Below are positions 1 through 11,178 of a DNA stretch of 64,000 nucleotides, piece after piece. The translations under genes were made by a program, and so were the position numbers. The notes under the pieces were generated by a model. It saw nothing but the letters and a program-made list of their open reading frames with translations. It ran no database searches and had not been told where the DNA came from. Position 1 is the stretch's first letter. Each line of letters begins with the position of its first letter. Source of the DNA: Auricularia sp. M13 (taxonomy: Eukaryota; Basidiomycota; Agaricomycetes; Auriculariales; Auriculariaceae); the NCBI GenBank assembly GCA_037042915.1, contig CM073204.1, positions 558,001 to 622,000 of the forward strand, read 5' to 3'.

Positions 1-226
1 TCGTCAACGACCGGTGGATGCATGCTCATGATAAGACGGATGGGGCCGACCAGCAGGGACAGTAGGACGCAGAGAACTATGGCGCCTCGGCAACCGCGCC
101 AGAATTGCCAACCTACGGCCCGCCATTTCCCCCCGCGAATAAGGTGCCATGTGTTGAGCGAAATCTGAAAGTATGCATCGAGACTGCGCAGCCCAGTGTC
201 CAGGTGCCATGGCCACCCGGTAGCGG

Positions 227-1876
227 TTAGGGGGCCGGTAAGGAACCACACAAATAAATCGTACATGTCGGACCGCTCTCGTTGTATCGGGTCAACCCCG
301 ACAAAAACCTAAAAGTTTTGGAATTAGCGAGGACGAACAAACCGTGGTGATAGGTACGCACGCTGAGCCAAGAAGTGAGCCACATGAGAATGTGATGGCC
401 TAGGAAGTAGATTATGGGCCAAACTATCGCTGAGCGAGTGAGCCACATGAGCGTTGGTAAAGGTAGCCAGAATGTCACATCGGCAAGGACATCGCTGGCG
501 CATCTGTTGGAGATTCGGAGGTCCTGCACAAGCCCATTCAACGCCAGTGCAGAATGGTAATCGAGAATGTTGGGGGAGGGATGTCCCCTGGCGGGAAGAA
601 TGTTCAGACACTCCAACATGGCAGATTCAGCAGGTGGAGAGGCACGCATTCTCACCCCCAAGAATAGGATGAGAGAGGAGACTCTCATAGAGATGAAACC
701 GGAATGTTGAATCTCTATGACGCTGAGATTGCGGAGCATCATGGGGGAAAACGGGCCGGCGAGGGCTAAGGTTGCAAAGAATCTCGGCTCTACATCTCCC
801 TGCAGAGAGAGGCAACGCAGATTATGCAGTAGCGCGAAAGAGGGCACGAAGGGTGAGAAGCCGTCGTCACGATACGAGTCCGTGCAGCGTAGCGCCAGCT
901 GCGTCACAGTGCTTGACCCATGCTGCAGCAAGAACGTATGCAGATAGTCTGCGGCCTGTAATGCTGCATTATACTCGATGCAGACTGAATCGAGTCTCGG
1001 AAGACGTGTGATACGCAGCCGGGGCAAGAGTTCAACGCTTCGCCCTGTCAGATAAAGCGACGTCAGGGAAGGCAACACCGGACACAGCACGTCGTGATCC
1101 TCGATCTCGACATCGAGGAGAGATAGGGACTGCAACGTCGACCAGTGTGAGTTGCCGAGCAGGTGCGTGAGATTTCCGCCATATGTTCCTCTACCGATCG
1201 TGAGGCTTCTGAGCGGGCTGCGGCAACAGACATGTCCACGGCGGAGGCCGATCCCGTTAAGGACCAGCCTTTGGAGACGCATCGTGCTCAGTGAGATGAA
1301 TAAAGCATCCACTTCGATGTAGGAGCTGAAAGTATCATTGCCGATAGTGATTTCGGCTGTCGTCAATTGAGGCGCCGCACAAGTCCCGAGGGCCATGATG
1401 ACGCTTTCGATGCTGGGTGATCGTTGGTGAGCATCCTCGCCGCCGCTAGTCCGAAGAGAAAAATTCTCGCAGGTGGACAGCGCCATGGAGATAATATCGA
1501 ACCAGCACGACGCCTCGAGCAGAGTGTCAGTCGGCCCAGGAAAGTTCACGATGGAAAACGCGTGTACTTTGCCCCGCGAGCGCTTGAGAAGCTCGGCAAG
1601 TACACCATGGTATGTTTTGAAGAGTGCGGGAGTTCGCAGGAGTCTGCAATCCACACGATGGAACCTCCAGAGCTCCGGGTAACCCAGGGCGGCTCGACGC
1701 CAAGAGTGGCAAACCGATGAAACGACAAGGTGCGCTGTGTCCGACTGCACCCAGTCCAATGGGCGATGAAAGTCAATGAGTAGTTGCTTATAGATTGCAA
1801 CGAGGACGTCCTCGTCGAGACGCTGCGCCGGCGCCCGATCGCGGGTCTGGAAGGAATAAGCGACTTGCATGGCCAT
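227..1876 (-). CDS. F-box-like protein, mushroom type
   Basis: Single open frame of 549 codons. The first in-frame ATG is at 1876; the frame stays open a little further upstream but without an ATG, so I start there. The N-terminus (residues about 20-75) has the F-box-like pattern of Agaricomycete proteins: a leucine-rich helix (LDEDVLVAIYKQLL), then a hydrophobic segment ending VCHSWRRAALGYPELW. The rest is rich in leucine and in LxxLxL spacing (for example LQSLSLLDVEIEDHD), as in the degenerate leucine-rich tails that present substrates to SCF ubiquitin ligases. That role is family knowledge, not shown here. The last ~100 residues look unlike the rest and contain a short repeat (LMWLT twice, from GTGAGCCACATGAG repeated at about 376 and 437), so an unrecognised 3' intron or a read-through tail is possible. 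No neighbour suggests an operon-like role. Confidence 0.72.
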   Translation of the reverse strand: MAMQVAYSFQTRDRAPAQRLDEDVLVAIYKQLLIDFHRPLDWVQSDTAHLVVSSVCHSWRRAALGYPELWRFHRVDCRLLRTPALFKTYHGVLAELLKRSRGKVHAFSIVNFPGPTDTLLEASCWFDIISMALSTCENFSLRTSGGEDAHQRSPSIESVIMALGTCAAPQLTTAEITIGNDTFSSYIEVDALFISLSTMRLQRLVLNGIGLRRGHVCCRSPLRSLTIGRGTYGGNLTHLLGNSHWSTLQSLSLLDVEIEDHDVLCPVLPSLTSLYLTGRSVELLPRLRITRLPRLDSVCIEYNAALQAADYLHTFLLQHGSSTVTQLALRCTDSYRDDGFSPFVPSFALLHNLRCLSLQGDVEPRFFATLALAGPFSPMMLRNLSVIEIQHSGFISMRVSSLILFLGVRMRASPPAESAMLECLNILPARGHPSPNILDYHSALALNGLVQDLRISNRCASDVLADVTFWLPLPTLMWLTRSAIVWPIIYFLGHHILMWLTSWLSVRTYHHGLFVLANSKTFRFLSGLTRYNESGPTCTIYLCGSLPAP

Positions 1877-4234
1877 CGGGCGGTATGGTTCGTTCTCGTA
1901 GGATTGGGGACACAAGGGCCTTATATATGAGGCGTTGAATGCAAGCCGAACGGGTGGCGTCTCGAGGTTCGTGCTCAGTTAGTCGGCGCTCGTTTTCTTT
2001 GTTCTTGTCTAATAGCATTTACGCGGGCCATCATCCCATGCGCAAATGCTGAATATCAGCTGCGGAATATTGCTTATGAAGGCTGAATATTGAATTCTTC
2101 AGCATTCGCGACGATCACGCGGTGCTGTAGGCAGCCGCTGCGCATCGGGTGCGCGTTTTCGGCGAAATCACAGTTGCGCCTTCAGATTCTCCCATAGTAG
2201 TAAACCAAATGACGGCGAAAAATATGACACAGGGAATTACGTGGGATAGAGGGGCATGCTAAGCCCTGTGGTCTGTCATAGCTGAATGCTCGGAGCAATA
2301 GACCAGGCGGAGTCTAAACGTGATACTTCAAACCACGTGAACGGCTGACGCTGTGCGAATTGGCCTACTCCGATGACAACATTTGCCTCTTGTTGGGATA
2401 TAATAACTCACTGAATAAAATCTCCTTACTTCCTTCCAGCGCTCTGCTTTCTGCCGCCCACCACCCGCAATGCTTCGCTCACTCCTCGTCGTACCCACCG
2501 CGTCGCCCGCGGACGATTCTTTGAACTAAAGGCTCTCTCAATAAGTACCACCCGTTCCCTGCGAACTTGACTTCTGCGAGAATCAGTCTGAGATCCAGGC
2601 TTTACGAATGCCACGGTTTTCATTGCTTAGGGCTGCTATGAAGGTTAGACCGAGCCATAGCGAAGCTCACGATGTAGATTTCACTTGAAACTGCAGGCGA
2701 GTTATTGTGAAGCAATCCCATCATCAATTTGCACACCCCGCGCGCGACCTCTACCAGCGGACAGACCGCGACAGGGACTAACTTACTAGTATTGCATGGA
2801 GCTCAGTCTCACGACCAACAACGGCAGCGGGCAAGTCAGTCTTGCCGAGTTCGAATACGAAGGTCTGCATAAATGCTGTGTGCCAGCAGAGTTTGCTCGC
2901 TGTCCAGTGGTGAGATTAGGTGAGAGGCCGAAGACATTTATTCTCTATACATAACGGACAGGCGGACGGTATGTGAGCATCACGAGACGTGGGCCACAAT
3001 GTTGTACTCATCCACGCTGCAGGGTTGACACGGCCATTATCAGCCTCCTTTCTGCCGACGCAGGATAACGACTGAGTGGCGTTGATGTACATCTGTTACT
3101 TCCGAGTCCTGTTGACGGCGCGCCAGCTCCGCTCACGCGCTTCAGTTGCTATGTTCTGCACTCTGCCACCTTTGTGATTTTGTTCGTATTCAACGAGTTG
3201 TCCACATATACACTTACTCTCTTCTCTACCGTGTTGAGCGACGTCCGGAAATGGTTTACCGCTTTGTGGCATGAAGGTGCGGCTTCCACTGAGACGCGCG
3301 ATCAAGCAAGGGACGCTATAACGCACGAACTGAGATACGGCGACGCACAGTACGGCACGCACAGCATGCTGAAGACTGCGCCGGGCGCGCGGGGTGGAAG
3401 GCTGGCTGACCAAGCGACAAGAAACAGAGAGACTACCCGCTTTTGAGGAGATAGGTATGCCGTATGCCAAGAAGCATGATGCTCATCTAGCACACATAGC
3501 AGATAGGATAGGATAGCATAGGATCTCTCTTTCCCGTAACCGCCGACTCTATCGACACGGCGGACGAGCCGACCGCAGCAGCAGGTCCACAAGGCAGCAA
3601 CAGCTTTGGGTCATCGCGCACCGTAACGCAGCGGGTGCTTGGCGCCCGCCACATCGTACGATGCCTGCGCGACGTGTCAATCGTCGCGACAGCGAATTCA
3701 ACGCTGGGCGACCGCCTTGGCCAACCTCGCGCAAAGTAATGCTCGTACGTCCTTCATTTCGATTATGGGGCCGTCGAGATGAGCGACTATGAGGCCGCAG
3801 ACGCTCACGATGTTAATCATACAAGCACGTTACGAGCATTGAAGGCGTAGTCCGCGGCAGGTAGGACACGTAACGCTCCAGGTAAGAGTACCGTGTGATT
3901 GCCCCACGAGAGTTACAATGCGGGACTTGGGGTTGCAAAAAGATGTCAGTCGTGTAGGTAATCGTGCCACCTACAAACGTCGTACCTCGCGATATGGCAC
4001 TCGTCGCGCAGTCGTTGCAATAGTCGCATTTGCAAGGACGGAAGGGCAACCAACGATGGCCGTGGCGCGAACACTGACCTATAACGCGGTGTGATATAGG
4101 CAGGAGAGGATTCGGATGATGTGTGGAATGTCTAGATGATGTCCCGCAGCTTCTAACAGAGGTATTGACGTGGTGACAACGAGACGGTAATTTCCTTGGG
4201 GTCCTGCACACCAAAATAATGTTAACCCTCTAAC
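1877..4234. other. Intergenic, no supported gene
   Basis: About 2.4 kb upstream of the F-box gene. Only short frames without recognisable motifs are present on either strand. A small AT-richer patch at 2040-2110 contains repeats of GCTGAATAT. I see no convincing gene, RNA or terminal repeat. Confidence 0.5.
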
Positions 4235-5455
4235 CCGTTGACGACACCACGTAAAACGCACACCTTTCGATAGATCACGCCAACGCGAGCAGGACGCGCG
4301 ACTTCCAGAGCTGATTAAATGAAATCGTGAAGCAGCAGCTGCGTTTCTATGAGCTCGCGAATAAAAAGCAAACGAACTTTCGTTTGGGCAGAAAAATCAC
4401 TCACAGTCGCCCGAGAGTGACGGCGCGTCTTGGATCCGTCTGCTTCGCCCATCAATGAGTCGGTCGAGGAGGCCGGGAGACGCGGGGTCGGCGTTGACCT
4501 ACAGTGGAGGACATGGACATTCGAACGCCCCAATTTTTTACTCCTGTAAATTTACATTTCTACAACATTGGGTAGTACCTTCCTCCTACCAATGGCATGT
4601 GTTGATGACAAGTAGCCAAGCTTTAACTTGGTGGTGGATTCATGTCGATTGCATTACTCTGTCATGAGGTGCAGCAGCAAGACTGATATGACTATATGCG
4701 GATTGCACAGCCTGCCAAATTTCATCCAAGCCAGGTAACACTGAGACCTGTTGCGCATTGGTAGATGAGAAGGTACACTACATGAATACAGTCAAGGAAT
4801 CTCATTTGCGGACTGCTTCATGGCTCGAAGCCACGACAACTGTGAAACACAGAATGCGCAAAATTTTAACACTACACAATCTGCTCTAGGGAGAGTCTCA
4901 GGTCATGATACCTTGCAAACAATGAGATATATAGACATGGATTGTGACCCTCAAGTGCCAAGTCCAGAAGCTAATCAGTTGAGCTTTGAGAGTGTATACA
5001 AGTTTTGCGCATTCTGTGTTTCACAGTTGTCGTGGCTCTGAGCCATGAAGCAGTCTGCAAATGAGATTCCTTGAGTGTATTCATGTAGTGTACCTTTTCA
5101 TCTACCAAGGCACAACGGGTCTCAGTGCTACCTGGCTTGGATGAAATTTGGCAGGCTGTGCAATCCGCATATAGTCATATCAGTCTTGCTGCTGCACCTC
5201 ATGACAGAGTAATGCAATCGACATGAATCCACCACCAAGTTAAAGCTTGGCTACTTGTCATCAACACATGCCATTGGTAGGAGGAAGGTACTACCCAATG
5301 TTGTAGAAATGTAAATTTACAGGAGTGAAAAATTGGGGTGTTTGAATGTCCATGTCCTCCACTGTAACCTGGCGCCGAAACGAATTGTGAGCGTCGAACC
5401 CGTTAATTATATCAGATGAAACGCACACCTTTCGATAGAGTACGTCAGCGCGAGG
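4235..5455. repeat. Direct repeat pair flanking the 4.5 kb MITE
   Basis: A stretch around 4235-4295 recurs in the same orientation at 5398-5455. The shared core is ACGCACACCTTTCGATAGA, followed by a divergent CGCGAG-ending tail. The copies lie on either side of the palindromic MITE and are too divergent and too far out to be its target duplication. They look like an older local duplication or two copies of a short dispersed repeat. Confidence 0.55.
4502..5364. mobile_element. Palindromic MITE, TA target site (Tc1/mariner-pogo-like)
   Basis: An 863 bp non-coding element made of two long inverted arms (about 4502-4869 and 5003-5364), roughly 95 percent identical by eye, around a ~130 bp centre. 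The ends read CAGTGGAGGACATGGACATT inward from both sides, each flanked by TA (4500-4501 and 5365-5366). TA duplication with CAGT-starting termini is typical of pogo/Fot1-type Tc1/mariner transposons, so this is probably a non-autonomous fold-back derivative. No transposase frame is present. The high arm identity suggests a fairly recent origin. Confidence 0.82.
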
Positions 5456-5867
5456 AATGAGCCGGTGTGCAAAGAAAGACTGTCCAGGTCCAGATCCTTG
5501 GCAGGCTCGTCGCCGCCGCCGAGCTCGCGAGGACTGCAAAGGAAGTGTGTCGTCGACTATGAGGTGTTCGTCCGTGCGGCAGAGAAGAGAGAACGAGAAT
5601 GCCGAGCTTTCAGCGACGGCGATGTGTAAGTACGAAGGCCGCAGGACGCGCTGGGACAAGCGCGGGTAAATACCGCCCCAATGGCAACAGAGATCGCTGC
5701 CTGAAGTGCGGGTGCGCGGGTCCGGCCGAAACCGCGTCGAGTACGCGTGAATGCTTTATTTATAAAGTCCGGCGCGCATCTTCAATCTTGACTTCCCGCG
5801 ACACCCGGCCGGCGGCGCTTACAGCGCTCAGCTTATTGACGAGCACCGACCACTTGTGCCAAGGCGT

Positions 5868-8800
5868 TCTTGATCAATTCAGATTGCCAGTCGACGTCCA
5901 AGAAGGTCCGTTACAGCTTCAGTCTAAGAGCGCGCTGACCGTGATACGTGACTAGGATACTTGCGCACGTTGACTCTGAAAGTCCCTTGGGCCAACATCA
6001 CCACGAAGCCCGTCGAGTTTTACATCGACAATGTCTATTTGCTGGTTGTTCCAGCTGCGGGTAGCAAGGTCGGTGCATTGGTCACATGAACTCCATAGTT
6101 GACGTGAGGATAGTTCGATCCCAAGGAAGACGAAGAACGTTCGGAAGAGGCCAAGCAAGAGCGCCCGAGGAGTGCCTCGGCAATCCAGCAAGCTACCAAG
6201 GCACCTGCCCAGAACGGTATGCCTGATCCCAATTGCAAAATTTCTTTGCTTACTCTGTCGCAGAGGGCGCAAAGTCGCAGGGCTTCCTCTCGAATTAGGC
6301 GATCAAAGTCCTCAACAACATCCACGACCGTCAAGCACATTCACGTCCGGTATGAGGATAAGCTGAGCTGCCCAGGGCATCCTTTCGCCGCCAGTGTCAC
6401 GCTCGCCGGGTTCACGGTCATCTCTACGAACGAGGATTGGATGCCTCAGTTTGTCCAAAGCACGAAGGATGCAGTTCACAAGCTCGCGACGCTCGACTTG
6501 ATGGCCGTGTACTTCGATACCGACGCAGAAAGCCTGGCTGGCCTCCCTACGGACCGTCGCAAAGTTCACGTCGCGAGAAGCTGCCCGACCACCAGTTCAT
6601 CCTCAAGCCTGTGTCAGGTGTCAGGAAGGTCGTGGTCAACCCGCACCTGGACACGTCGACGCCCAATATTGACCTGAACCTGTCATTCGACACGATCGGC
6701 GTCTGCGACGACGACGCGCAGTACCGCGACGCCATCTCGTTGGACATGCTCCACTTCTACATCCGCTGCAACCAGTATCATAAATATTGCAACCCGGTCG
6801 CGGAGCAGTTCAGCCGGGCGAAGGCTCTGCTGCGCTGTGCAGGCCGCGCGATTCTCGCCGAGGTCCACGATATGAACAAGCGCTGGTCGTAAACCTACTT
6901 CGCGGAGCTATGCGACGAGAGGCCTAAGTACATCGAGCCGTTCAAGAAGCAGACGGTCTCCCAGCTCTCCGCAGAGGAAACATCTGAGCTCGCAGCGCTC
7001 GCACGCAAACTCGTGTACTAGGACATCCCGTTCTACCGGACCATTGCGGCTCGCAGGTATCTAGGATAAGGCAGCGCGGCGGCAGCTGGAGGAACGTCGG
7101 CGCCGCGAGCAACCCAAAACCAGAGCGGTGGCGGCGGCTGATCTGCCTGGGCGTGGGGCACTTCCAACGCGCAGACGCAATCGGAAGACACGACCTTCGA
7201 AACGATGACGGTGCAACAGTGCCAGGAGCTCTAGTACGCCATCGACTACGATGAGAAGGCCACAATCGCCGAGTCTTTCAGTACCGCGCGCGACGCGATG
7301 AAGCTGCGCGTGCGCGCGGAGCTCAACAAGGGCGCGTTCGAACTGCGCAGCGACCCGCATGGACGAAATGCTGAGTGCTGAGCATTATCTTCGAATCTTT
7401 TCGCGCGAGCTTCGTGCAGCGCCCGGAAAACTCCGAGGTCAAGCTCTCGCTCGGCGGCCTCGCTGTTTTCGACAGCACGACGGGCAACACGCCATATCAC
7501 CAGATCGTGCGCGTGAAGGACGAACATTCTCGCGCCATGAGTATGGCCGACCAGACCGAGACGGCGGACGAGAAATTCTCTAATCGGTTCTTCGCCAAGT
7601 CCGAGAAGAACCCGCTCGACGAGCGCGCGGATACTGCGCTCATCGTCAAGATGCGCTACATGGAAATCATCTACCATAAGGAGTTCGTCGAGGCCATCAT
7701 GGCCTCGACGAACTCTGTATAACTTCTTGAATCCTCCGGAAAGCCAACTTGAGTCTGTTGAGGCTCTTCTCGTAAGTTTTCAGTATTCTCGAATCGGAAA
7801 GCGTCTGAAATGTCGCTGCTATAATAGGATACTGCCAGCAATACTCTGGAGGGATTCCGGCGCGAAACGCGCGCGGGCTTGGAATACGCGCTGCAGAACC
7901 ACAAGACCCTGGACGTGAAGTTGGATATGAACGCGCCCATCATCATCATCCCGGAGTAGGCTTATTTCTTGTCGTCATCTATCGCACTGACCGTGTTATT
8001 TAGCATTACGACCACCCACTGCCGTCACCTGCTCCTCGACGCAGGTCACATTTCCGTCGAGAGCGATCTGGCGGATAAAGCGGCACTGAAGTCGCTCTCA
8101 CGCAAGCGCAAGCGGGTCTTTACGGACCTGGACCTGGAGAAGCTGGAGGCGCTGATGTACGACAAATTCTTCTTGAAGCTCAAGTCAGGACAGGTACGAT
8201 TAGGGGAGCGCGCTGATTTTATCAGGTGTTGACGTCGAACCCAGTTTGTTATTAGCAACGATCTGGACTCCTCTCTGGCTGCCCTGCGCGCCGAGAATAC
8301 ACAAGCCCCAAACCTGCATCTCCTCGAGCGCATCAACATCGACCTGGCGCTGCATAAGTCCATCTTCCCGACTGCTGTCAACCTCGCGCGCTTCCGCGTG
8401 TCGGGTCGACTGCCAACGCTTAAGGCCAACCTTTCCGACGTCAAGTACAAGGCGCTGATGCGGTTCATCGACGTGGCCATTCCGAAACTCGGCTCCGATA
8501 CGTCCGCAAGCGCAAAGTTCAGCTCGAACTATTGGAGGACAAGGTCTCCAAGAGCCTTCTCCTTGCCATCCCGCGCACCCTTATCGATCACAGCCTCGAG
8601 CTTGTCGACCTTGAAGTCGAACTCAAATGCGTGCTGATGGATATCCGCCATGGGGCCTTCAGACGTCTCGAAGAACTCTTCGCCGTCGGCGCCTTCTTGT
8701 TGCTCCCCATCGTCCTCAATTGTATACTCCTCGGGGCGGGGCGAGAACACCGGCGGCAAGCGGAAGCTTGGGCCCATGGGGGCGCCTTCTTTACGCGTCG

Positions 8801-11178
8801 TTGGAGCAGGCGGAGATGCAAAGTTCGATATGAAAGTCGATATCAGGCTGAGGTTCGTCGTCACTTGCTGAGTCGCTCCGTACTAAACCTGTGCGTAGGT
8901 CGCTCTCGGTCGACACATTCAGAGCAGATGGCCAGTCCATGACGCTCCCAAGGTCTCGAGACGGCGAAGCGAATCAGGAGCACGAGCTGTTGACTGTCAC
9001 CTACAAGCGCGTTCAGGCCGAGTCGCCTGAGTTCTTGACTGTGTTCGAAGGCGTCAACCAGAGCGTGGACGTCGCCCTCTCGACGTTCGTCGTGCATGCT
9101 GAGTCGGAACCGGTGATCACGCTCTACAACTTCATCATGTCTACCTTCGTCCCTGAGAAAGATGGTTCCTCTCACCCAGCGCCCGGCCCGCGACAAGATT
9201 TCGAGCTGTCTACCGCCATCGTATTGCCAGAACCCCGGCCAGCGCAGTAGCAGCTGTCGACCTCGGACAAGTTGATTGTGCATGTTAAGCTCGACAGCTT
9301 CTTGGGTGCGTTAAGTATCGTCTGCTTTACTTAACTGACGATGCTCAGTCTTCTTGGTCAATGCGTCGAGTCAGTTTGCAACGCTCTCGCTCTCCGCCGC
9401 AGACGTTACCGTCTTGATCAACGGCCCTACCGCGCGTGTCGCTGCGCGCCTCGAGAATATATCTCTGACCGACGACGCGCAAGTGGATAGAGACCCCGAA
9501 AATTTGCAGCTCTTATCCATTGAAGGGAAGGAGGTCACCAACGTCATCTACGAGACTTTCGACATTAGCAAGCAGCCCGCGAACGACACCGTCAATTCCT
9601 CGTCACGTTCCACGCGGGCGCGCTCAACTTCCGCTTTGTCGAGAAGCCGCTTCACGACATCTAAGCCTTCGCTTTCAAGCTCGCGCGGCTTAACGGCATA
9701 TACGACGCGGCGACGCAAGCAGCTGTCCAACGCGGCCTGAGTTGGAGGTGCAGCGCATGAAGTTTGACATCCATGTGCAGTAGCCCATTGTCATCTTCCC
9801 GTGGAACATGCGCGCCCCGGCTATGTTTTGACCGTCAAGCTCGGCGAGATTGATGCAAGCAATTATTTCGAGACGAACGAGAATAGGTTCAAGGCTTCTT
9901 TGCGTGGGATTCAGATGTCGTCGACGCTGCATTGAGCCGAGCACGCCCGTCGTCGTGGATGACGTCGAGAAAATCGTGGACATCATTCGCCCTGGCGATC
10001 AACCGCGACAATGATATGAATTTACCTGACACGAGGGTGCGCTCGCTGTGACGGCTCATTCGTCCTGGATTAACCTCACACCATATCAAGATTTCTGTGC
10101 ACCTCTCGTTGTCAAGTACGCAGGCAACGCCAACTCCACCGCCGGCGCCGCGCCCAGAAGAAGATGCGCTAACCGTCGACGGATTTGCAACCTGAGCTCG
10201 CCCCTTCTGCCAGCGCAGAGCAACGACCATGGCCCACATCGGATATAGAGGTCACCATCGGCGCCGTCATGCTCCATCTCTACGACGCGAAAGCGGCGGA
10301 TACCGCCCCGAGAACTGCGGCATCGCACGGTTTGTGCTAAGGATGCTGTCAGATGGCTCTATGGAGGCCGAAATCGTCCTCAAATCGTTCACCATGGGCA
10401 ACACGTTCCCCGGTTTTTCGCGACTCAGAAAAAAATCATCCCCGCTGCCCAGCACGACAGGAACCATTATGATCCCATATACAGCATCTGGAGGGCTCAA
10501 CAGTTCTGCTCTCGCGATCGTAACCGCCGCCCTCAGTTATCGATGACGTTCAGCACATGTCAACGGTCGGGCGCCACGATACTATCAGCATTCTTTTGGA
10601 TGGCAAGCCGTGGGAGGCTCTCAAGCTGTTCCGGTGCACCGTCATAGCGAGTTCACATACGTTCTCCGCCCAGAGATCGAACCGCAGCCGACTCGTTTGT
10701 TATGCGAAATCGCCGCCGAGAATAACGTCAAGGCTGTCACGTTCAGGTCAACTTACAAGATCGAAAATAAGACACTCTATCCCATCGAATTATCCGTCGG
10801 CACCGATGCGCGACCGTATATGGTTCAAAACTTGGCACGTTACTTCGCTGATTGCCTCGTGCTAAACATAAGTCGTTCCAGCGCCGGGTTAGGATTATAC
10901 GCTTCCCATTGACGCTGTCACAACCTGCGCGTGCGACCAGACCGTGTGTAATCCTCGCCCCACTATCGGTGAATGACACTGACTCTGTCCATGGTAGCTG
11001 GTTTCGCTCATGTCTGCTCTCAACCTATCCGTTAAGTTTGGTCAAGAACTCGACACAGACGATCTCATGTGTACATGGGAGCGGTGTACGATGCAGCAAC
11101 GTCGCATCAAAGCATCAGGAACCGCCATTCCATTTCCACGCATGGGCCCAATTCGAAGTCAACGATCCTGCACTCGTC
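5868..11178 (+). pseudogene. VPS13: VPS13 pseudogene, 5' and 3' truncated, introns retained
   Basis: Pieces of VPS13 occur in order on the plus strand but in changing frames with many stops. VPS13 is the giant lipid-transfer protein of membrane contact sites. Recognisable pieces: chorein region FRLPVDV then LTLKVPW...KPVEFYIDNVYLLVVP (5870-6050); IHVRYEDKLSCPGHPFAA (6340); HQFILKPVSG (6590); PLDERADTALIVKMRYMEII (7610); GLEYALQNHKTLDVKLDMNAP (7880); LMYDKFFLKLKSGQ (8150); NLARFRVSGRLPTLKANLSD (8380); VTYKRVQAESPEFLTVFEG (9000); HGIARFVLRMLSDG (10320); RSTYKIENKTLYPIEL (10750); FHFHAWAQF (11130). Introns are still visible (7956-8003, 8194-8225, 9306-9348, the last with a CTGAC branch site), so this is a DNA-level duplicate, not a processed copy. 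It starts about 60 codons into the protein and stops near the VAB/SHR-type region, so roughly the second half is absent. One internal segment is inverted (8529-8815). Confidence 0.9.
8529..8815 (-). pseudogene. VPS13: Inverted segment inside the VPS13 pseudogene
   Basis: VPS13-like sequence here reads on the minus strand, while the flanking pieces read on the plus strand. Read in reverse it gives EEYTIEDDGEQ, ADGEEFFETSEGP, HQHAFEFDFKVDKLEAVID and DGKEKALGDLVL. These belong between the RLPTLKANLSD block, which ends before 8525 on the plus strand, and the KFDMKVDIRLR block, which resumes at 8822 on the plus strand. The content is therefore collinear once the segment is flipped. The minus frame is open for about 95 codons, unlike the rest of the pseudogene. 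Confidence 0.85.

Noticed and set aside
8529-8864. Separate minus-strand gene of ~110 codons
   Set aside because: Its content is VPS13 sequence in reverse, so it is an inverted piece of the pseudogene and not an independent gene.
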